Assembly: GCA_052388025.1 (NCBI GenBank)
Contig: JBQTIP010000210.1
Location: forward strand, 1-11,134
Origin: JBQTIP01 sp052388025
GTDB taxonomy: Bacteria; Actinomycetota; UBA4738; HRBIN12
Reading direction: 5' to 3'
Length of the DNA stretch: 11,134 nucleotides
Both the position numbers and the translations under genes were made by a program. The notes beneath the pieces were generated by a model. That model was not told the origin of the DNA. It ran no database searches and saw only the letters and a program-made list of their open reading frames with translations. Shown here one piece after another: positions 6,752 to 11,134 of this stretch. Position 1 is the stretch's first letter. Each line of letters opens with the position of its first letter.

Positions 6752-7588
6752 TCATTCGATCCCCCACGTGTCGAATCCATCCCCCACATGGGAGCGGAAA
6801 CGCCGCATGTCGTCGCGAAGCCGATCCACAAGCCGGATGCGCAAGTCCTCGGAGATCGCTGCCCCGCTCGGATCCATCGATCTGGTCGTGAGGCCGATGG
6901 TGGCTCGCTTCAGAGGCCGTGGAGCCAAGCGGCTTATCGCGGCAATGCCACGCCTCTCACGGAGGGCCCTGATCCCCGACCGGTACATCCGTCGGTCGGC
7001 CGTCCGGTAGAACTCCGCCTCGACGGCCGGGTTCGCCAGGTCCGGGCCGACACCCAGGAACTCGTACACCCGGCTCATCGTGAGCTCGCGACGCTCCCGT
7101 AGCTCCTCCGAGACCACGATCAGCAGCCGGTCCCGGTCGAAGTGCTCGAGGTACTGCTCGATCTGCGACGCATACCGGCTGGTGTCCAGGTAGATCGGGT
7201 TCTCGAGAAGCGCCGTCTCGATCGCATTTCGCTCCTTGCCCCTGCCAACCCGGTGCAGATACTGGGATCGCATTCGATCGATCGGGTCCCGCACGACGTA
7301 GAGGAGCCTGACGTCGGGAAGGAGCCCCGCGATCCGGTCGGCTACCCCGCTGAACTCTGGATGCTTTGCGTAGTTGGTCGATGCCTCACCGACCGCGATC
7401 GCGTGGCTTCCCGCCTCGGCGAACTGCCGCTCGTACCAGGCTTGACCGAGCCCCCAGTTGTGCTCGGACGTGAAGAAGTTGAGCTCCTTCGTCCGGGACA
7501 CGAACACGTCCGGATGGCTGCCGAGGTACCGATACAGGCTGGTGGTCCCGGCTTTCATCGCGCCGATGACGAGGAAGCTCGGAAGCAT
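6752..7588 (-). CDS. Sulfotransferase, heparan-sulfate-sulfotransferase-like domain (278 aa)
   Basis: A second PAPS-dependent sulfotransferase, of the type related to the sulfotransferase domain of heparan sulfate N- and O-sulfotransferases. IGAMKAGTTSLYRYL (8-22) is the 5'-phosphosulfate loop, and K12 occupies the position of the catalytic lysine in that family. KELNFF (34-39), GEASTNY (67-73), LLYVVRDPIDRMRSQYLH (95-112, with R100 and S108 for the 3'-phosphate) and SRYASQIEQYLEHF (137-150) follow in the normal order, and the length is typical. The ATG at 7588 has CGGAG seven bases ahead and starts just before the first strand. Only 15 bases separate it from the upstream GT4 gene. No signal peptide is present. 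It shares little outside the nucleotide-binding motifs with the neighbouring sulfotransferase, so the two probably sulfate different positions or acceptors. Confidence 0.92.
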   Translation of the reverse strand: MLPSFLVIGAMKAGTTSLYRYLGSHPDVFVSRTKELNFFTSEHNWGLGQAWYERQFAEAGSHAIAVGEASTNYAKHPEFSGVADRIAGLLPDVRLLYVVRDPIDRMRSQYLHRVGRGKERNAIETALLENPIYLDTSRYASQIEQYLEHFDRDRLLIVVSEELRERRELTMSRVYEFLGVGPDLANPAVEAEFYRTADRRMYRSGIRALRERRGIAAISRLAPRPLKRATIGLTTRSMDPSGAAISEDLRIRLVDRLRDDMRRFRSHVGDGFDTWGIE

Positions 7589-7603
7589 CGTGGCACTCCG
7601 GAG

Positions 7604-8764
7604 TCAGGCGGCCGACTGCCGGCCGGCGCGGATCGACCGGTCGTCGATCCCGTAAAGCTTCTCGAGCTCCGCCGCGACCCGTTCCGGGTCGAAGGATCGA
7701 GCGCGAGCACGACCCACCTCGCCCATCTGCCGGCGAAGGTCCGGGTCGGCGACGAGGCGGCGGATCGCATCGGCCGCCGCGCCGACGTCTCCGGCCGGGA
7801 ACAGCAGCCCGGCTTCCTCCGAGCCGAGGAGGTGTCGGAGCGGCTCCAGGTCGCTCCCCACGACGGGGATCCCGTTCAGCATGGCCTCTGCCGCCACGCG
7901 ACAGAACGTCTCCTCAAGGGACGGGCAGAAGACGATGTCGCACGCCGCATAGGCCGGCCGCACGTCCTCGAGCTTCCCGGGGAACGACACGCGGTCCTTC
8001 GGGAACGATCGCAGGCGTCGCCACGCGAGGCCGTTCTCTCGCGCTCGCTCGCTCGCGAACACGTGCCATGTCACGGGCTGGTCGTCCAACCGCTCCACGA
8101 CATCGGGGAGGAACTGAAGGCCCTTGTAAGGGGCATCCGAGCCAAAGTAGCCGATCGACAGCGAGGACGAGGGATCGCGATCGCCGCAGAGAACGTCCAA
8201 TGGGTCGATCGGGTTCGGGATGATCTCCACGTTCGCGCCGTCGGTGAGCCCTCCTTTCACGAGCACCCGGCGGGCACTCTCGGACACCGCCGCCCATCGG
8301 ACTTTGCGCAGTAGCCGCCGCAGGACGGGCGCGAGCCGCTTCATCCACGGCGAAGGGTTGCGAGCGTGGGACCACACGACGATGGGCACCCGAGCGATCA
8401 ACGCGGCGGGGGCGGCGACGTTCAGCTCCTCCGGCCCGTTCGCGTGGATCGCCACGACGCGGGCCCTCCGGGCCCACACCCACCGCGCGATCCGCCACGC
8501 AGCCCAGAGACGGTACAGCCTGGGGAAGCGCGACTCCCTCGGACCCGGTAGCGGGATGTGCTCCTCCAGGAGCGATCGCTCCTTAAGGAGGGAAGGGAAC
8601 TTCCCCTCCTTCGGCACGGCGAGGGCACGTACGAGCCCAGGCCTGAGATGCGCGAGCACGGTCGCGAGGCTCCGGGTCGATCCGCCGATCCCCCGCGCCA
8701 GCGCGATGAACACGACGATGGGGCGATCGTCCGTCCCTACAGGGTGTCGTTTTCGCGATCTCAT
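7604..8764 (-). CDS. GT4-family glycosyltransferase (386 aa)
   Basis: A fourth GT4 enzyme, less like the other three. After a basic N-terminal tail the first strand and loop are PIVVFIALARGIGGSTRSL (15-33). IHANGPEELN (106-115), VVWSHARNPSPW (129-140), IPNPIDPLD (182-190) and GYFGSDAPYKGLQFLP (205-220, with the phosphate-binding lysine) follow. The EX7E motif is E285 and E293 (ETFCRVAAEAMLNGIPVV). The ATG at 8764 has GGGAG four bases ahead. A 67-base gap, the longest within the minus-strand right-hand group, separates it from the upstream GT2 gene; I see no clear promoter or hairpin in it. It is followed closely by the first sulfotransferase gene, which suggests that the sugar it adds may be one that becomes sulfated, though that is only positional inference. 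Confidence 0.92.
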   Translation of the reverse strand: MRSRKRHPVGTDDRPIVVFIALARGIGGSTRSLATVLAHLRPGLVRALAVPKEGKFPSLLKERSLLEEHIPLPGPRESRFPRLYRLWAAWRIARWVWARRARVVAIHANGPEELNVAAPAALIARVPIVVWSHARNPSPWMKRLAPVLRRLLRKVRWAAVSESARRVLVKGGLTDGANVEIIPNPIDPLDVLCGDRDPSSSLSIGYFGSDAPYKGLQFLPDVVERLDDQPVTWHVFASERARENGLAWRRLRSFPKDRVSFPGKLEDVRPAYAACDIVFCPSLEETFCRVAAEAMLNGIPVVGSDLEPLRHLLGSEEAGLLFPAGDVGAAADAIRRLVADPDLRRQMGEVGRARARSFDPERVAAELEKLYGIDDRSIRAGRQSAA

Positions 8765-8831
8765 CTCGCTCCCGAAGCCTTCCCTGTCGTGATGGTGGAT
8801 CCCGACTCGGTCGCGCGCCGTCGCGGACGCC

Positions 8832-9677
8832 TCAGACGAGGTCCGCGAGCGGCGTGGTATCGGTCGACGGCCGGAGCGAGCGCAAGAGGTGCCACGCGGT
8901 AGCCAGCTCGGGACGGAGCGCGAGGGCCCGCCGGAAGGCTCGCCGAGCTAGAGCGTGATCCCCCAGCGAACGCGCCATCAGCCCGATGCGCTTCCACCGG
9001 AAGGCCGCCGCGCGCCGATGGCGCGCGAAGTACTCCGAGTGCGTCTCGAGGAGGAGCAGGCTGCCCCTCACCCGCGCGTCCAGGCCGCTCCGGTTTCGGG
9101 AGCCGGAGTGAAGCCGATAGACCACGCCTACCCGCGGAACCGTGGCGACGGTGCAGGTTCCGGCCACTCGAAGCCACCACTCGACGTCCTCGGCCCCCAG
9201 GAACCGCTCGTCGAATGCCGGAGCCAGGCTCCGTTCGATCGCCACCTGTCCGAGCGACGGCGTGAGGCCGTCGAGGATCGAGTCGGACACATCCCCCTCG
9301 AAGTGCTCGAGACGCTCCGAAGACCGTGGGAGATCCGAACGCCAGCAGATGGAGACCGGCGCCCGCCGCAGGCCTTCCATCGCGTGAGCCAGCCGATCCG
9401 GCATGAACAGGTCGTCGTCGTCGAGGAACGCGAGATACCGGCCGAGGGCGACGGCCATCCCGGTGTTCCGGGCCGCGGCCGGCCCTCCGTTCTCGTCACG
9501 CCGCACTCGCCGGACGCGCGGATCATCAGGAGTGTCGGCCGGCGCGGGACTCGCATCGTCGACGACTATGCATTCGAAGTCCTCTACCGACTGGGCGAGC
9601 GTGGAACCGATCGCCTCGGCGAGGAACGCCGGCCGGCCGAATGTGGGGATGATCACGGAGAAGAGCGGGCTTCGCAC
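8832..9677 (-). CDS. GT2-family glycosyltransferase with C-terminal helical repeat (281 aa)
   Basis: An inverting GT-A fold glycosyltransferase of family GT2. It begins LFSVIIPTFGRPAFLAEAI (5-23), with VVDDAS (38-43, nucleotide binding), ENGGPAAARNTG (62-73) and the metal-binding aspartates in YLAFLDDDDLF (81-91, D86-D89). GAEDVEWWLR (161-170) supplies the ED pair that usually holds the catalytic base. The last 60 residues (RWKRIGLMARSLGDHALARRAFRRALALRP) look like a single TPR-like helical pair, as found at the end of many GT2 proteins in polysaccharide clusters. The start is GTG at 9677 with GGGAG five bases ahead; an ATG 14 bases upstream is out of frame. The enzyme has no membrane segment, so it is a soluble or peripheral transferase, not a processive synthase. 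It follows the sulfatase-like gene with a 21-base gap. Confidence 0.92.
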   Translation of the reverse strand: MRSPLFSVIIPTFGRPAFLAEAIGSTLAQSVEDFECIVVDDASPAPADTPDDPRVRRVRRDENGGPAAARNTGMAVALGRYLAFLDDDDLFMPDRLAHAMEGLRRAPVSICWRSDLPRSSERLEHFEGDVSDSILDGLTPSLGQVAIERSLAPAFDERFLGAEDVEWWLRVAGTCTVATVPRVGVVYRLHSGSRNRSGLDARVRGSLLLLETHSEYFARHRRAAAFRWKRIGLMARSLGDHALARRAFRRALALRPELATAWHLLRSLRPSTDTTPLADLV

Positions 9678-9682
9678 GGTCG

Positions 9683-9687
9683 CTCCC
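9683..9687 (-). promoter_or_regulatory. Shine-Dalgarno GGGAG deciding the GTG start of the GT2 gene
   Basis: On the minus strand GGGAG is followed by five bases and GTG at 9677. The only nearby ATG is in another frame, so this site decides the start. Confidence 0.55.
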
Positions 9688-9698
9688 GGGCATCCTGC

Positions 9699-11099
9699 CT
9701 AGATATAGCCGAGCTGAGAGAGTTGCGCCTCGATCTCCAAACGCTCCTGCTCCGTTACCGTGGAGCGGTCCTCCCGCCAATCCGTCCACGATTCCAGAGC
9801 GGCGTCGAGGCGGGAGCCCAGCAGGCGCGCCACGTCCGGCCACAGCCCCGCCGCGTCGACCTCCTCCGACGGATCCGCCTCGAGATCGTGAAGGCTCTCC
9901 GTCCCGTCCGATGCGCGGGTCAGCTTGAATCGGTGATCGCGCACGCAGGCGAGGTCTCGAGCGAGACCGGAGAAATCGTAGGACGGGTTGCGCCTGGCCA
10001 GCCGGGCCAGCTCCTGCCCGCTCCACGAGCGCCATTCCGCGAACGCGTAATCCTCCTCCCCTCTCTCCGAGCGAGCCCCGAAGAGGTCGCTCCTACGCTC
10101 CTCGAGACTCGAGGAGGGAAGCTCCCGACCGATCAGGCTCGCGAGTGACGGGAGGACGTCCACGAATTCGTACATGCCGGCAAGATGCCCGGCGGGAACG
10201 AGAGCGGGACTCCGGACGACGAACGGGACCCGCAGGAGCAGATCGTCCAAGGATGCATGGTGGTCGGCGAGGCCGTGCTCCCCGAGGTGCTCACCGTGAT
10301 CCGACGTGACCATGAGGACGGAACGCTCGTCGAGGTGCCCCGTCCGCTCGAGGATCCCCATCAGGTCCGAGAGATGCCCATCCACGTTGCGCAGCTCGCC
10401 GTCGTACAGGGTCGAGTAGATGTCCAGCTCCCGGTCGCCGGCTCTCGCGATCGCCTCCCAGGGTCCGATGCGTGCGGCGACGGTCGCGCGATACTTGAGG
10501 CCCTCCAGGAAGCCGAAGCGAGGGCCACCCACGCGCCTCGCGAGCCCAAGCGGGGGCGCGTAGGACCAGTGGCACTCGACGTAGTTGACGAACAGGAACA
10601 ACGGAGAGGGGGCATCGGCCAGCTCGCGGCGGATCCACTCGTTGACGATCCGCCCGCCCGAATCCCCACCGAGAAGGACCTTCCTTGCGCGCCGGAAGTG
10701 CCTTCGCCTGCCTCGCTCGAGATCCAGGCGGAACGCGTATCGGTCGAAGCCGCGAGCCAGGCCCGTCTGGTTGGACACGAGCCCGTTGTTCGTCGCGCAG
10801 ACAGTGTGGTATCCGAGGCCGCGCAGCCATTCCGCCATGGTCATCGTGACGGAGTCGCGAAGGCGATTCCCGCTTCCCCACTCGCACCCGTGCTGGCTGG
10901 GGTACAGGCCTGTGAACAGGCTCCCGTGGGAGGGGAGCGTCCATGGACCGTTGGCGATCATGGTCTCGACCTGGAGACCTTCGGCGGCGAGCGCGTCGAA
11001 GGTAGGGGTCGTCGGGCGTCCGTAGCCGTAGGCACCGAACCGATCCCACCTCGCCGTGTCGAACACGACCAGGATGATGTTCGGCAGCTCCGGCGTCAT
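9699..11099 (-). CDS. Sulfatase / alkaline-phosphatase-superfamily enzyme with Thr at the nucleophile position (466 aa)
   Basis: A sulfatase-fold protein. The N-terminal strand PNIILVVFDTARWDRFGAYG (6-25) carries the metal-binding D14. WTLPSHGSLFTGLYPSQHG (53-71) is the equivalent of the sulfatase signature, but the residue normally converted to formylglycine (Cys or Ser) is T54, and the usual Arg four residues later is H58. ECHWSYAPP (175-183), YDGELRNVD (232-240) and VTSDHGEHLGEHGLADHH (264-281, with the D267/H268 metal ligands) complete the active-site set. LHDLEADPSEEVDAA near the C-terminus is the usual sulfatase ending. The length suits a bacterial sulfatase but there is no signal peptide, unlike secreted catabolic sulfatases. 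Thr nucleophiles occur in relatives such as LtaS-type glycerophosphate and EptA-type phosphoethanolamine transferases, so a phosphodiesterase or transferase activity is as possible as sulfate ester hydrolysis. The ATG at 11099 has no strong ribosome binding site and appears coupled to an upstream gene. Confidence 0.88.
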   Translation of the reverse strand: MTPELPNIILVVFDTARWDRFGAYGYGRPTTPTFDALAAEGLQVETMIANGPWTLPSHGSLFTGLYPSQHGCEWGSGNRLRDSVTMTMAEWLRGLGYHTVCATNNGLVSNQTGLARGFDRYAFRLDLERGRRRHFRRARKVLLGGDSGGRIVNEWIRRELADAPSPLFLFVNYVECHWSYAPPLGLARRVGGPRFGFLEGLKYRATVAARIGPWEAIARAGDRELDIYSTLYDGELRNVDGHLSDLMGILERTGHLDERSVLMVTSDHGEHLGEHGLADHHASLDDLLLRVPFVVRSPALVPAGHLAGMYEFVDVLPSLASLIGRELPSSSLEERRSDLFGARSERGEEDYAFAEWRSWSGQELARLARRNPSYDFSGLARDLACVRDHRFKLTRASDGTESLHDLEADPSEEVDAAGLWPDVARLLGSRLDAALESWTDWREDRSTVTEQERLEIEAQLSQLGYI

Positions 11100-11134
11100 G
11101 ACGAGGCTTCGAGGCGCACGATCCCGACAGGGTT
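11096..11134 (-). CDS. Possible C-terminal end of an upstream gene
   Basis: On the minus strand a frame open to the right window edge ends in a TGA that overlaps the ATG of the sulfatase-like gene (ATGA). Its last twelve codons read NPVGIVRLEASS. The 4-base overlap matches the one at the left of the window and would explain why the sulfatase-like gene lacks a good ribosome binding site. Twelve codons cannot identify a product and the frame may be open by chance. Confidence 0.35.
   Translation of the reverse strand, partial: NPVGIVRLEASS

Noticed and set aside
7142..8314. Plus-strand open frame of 390 codons
   Set aside because: It is antisense to a sulfotransferase and a GT4 gene and shows no domain features.
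8765..8831. 67-base gap between the GT2 and GT4 genes as a possible promoter or small gene
   Set aside because: I see no promoter-like boxes, hairpin or open frame with a ribosome binding site. It is probably just a spacer within the operon.
10098..10116. Inverted repeat CTCCTCGAG-A-CTCGAGGAG
   Set aside because: It lies inside the sulfatase-like coding sequence and follows from Ser, Leu and Glu codons. Its loop of one base makes a regulatory hairpin unlikely.
8955..10148. Plus-strand open frame of 397 codons
   Set aside because: It is antisense to the GT2 and sulfatase-like genes, both well supported by motifs, and has the composition of a shadow frame.

Overview
The window is GC-rich bacterial DNA, tightly packed with genes. 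SD-led ATG and GTG starts, short gaps, one TGA/ATG overlap and a Tat-type signal peptide suggest a high-GC bacterium, perhaps Actinomycetota or a similar soil or aquatic lineage. The sequence alone does not fix the taxon. No rRNA, tRNA, transposase or CRISPR array is visible. No non-coding stretch exceeds about 150 bases.

The locus looks like part of a gene cluster for a sulfated surface or extracellular polysaccharide. Nine of the ten clear genes read leftwards on the minus strand. From right to left these are a sulfatase-superfamily enzyme (9699-11099), a GT2 glycosyltransferase (8832-9677), a GT4 glycosyltransferase (7604-8764) and two unlike sulfotransferases (6752-7588 and 5731-6717). 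After a gene on the opposite strand come three more GT4 glycosyltransferases (2543-3700, 1408-2526, 281-1384) and the N-terminal part of a GNAT acyltransferase (1-284) that runs off the left edge. A 4-base ATGA overlap at the right edge hints at one more upstream gene.

The exception is the plus-strand gene at 3842-5710. It encodes a 622-residue protein with a Tat signal, a G8 domain and a right-handed beta-helix carrying a GRYGFHFH motif. This is the layout of the animal hyaluronan-processing proteins CEMIP/KIAA1199 and TMEM2/CEMIP2. It has its own upstream region, shared divergently with a GT4 gene, with a perfect 6-bp inverted repeat (3810-3827) just ahead of its ribosome binding site.

Inferred working model: the GT4 and GT2 enzymes assemble a glycan in the cytoplasm, the two sulfotransferases add sulfate from PAPS, the GNAT enzyme may acylate a sugar, and the sulfatase-like enzyme edits or transfers a charged group. 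The exported G8/beta-helix protein would then bind, trim or depolymerise the product outside the membrane. The enzyme folds are clear from motifs. The glycan's identity, the acceptor specificities and the catalytic activity of the G8 protein are not determined by this sequence.
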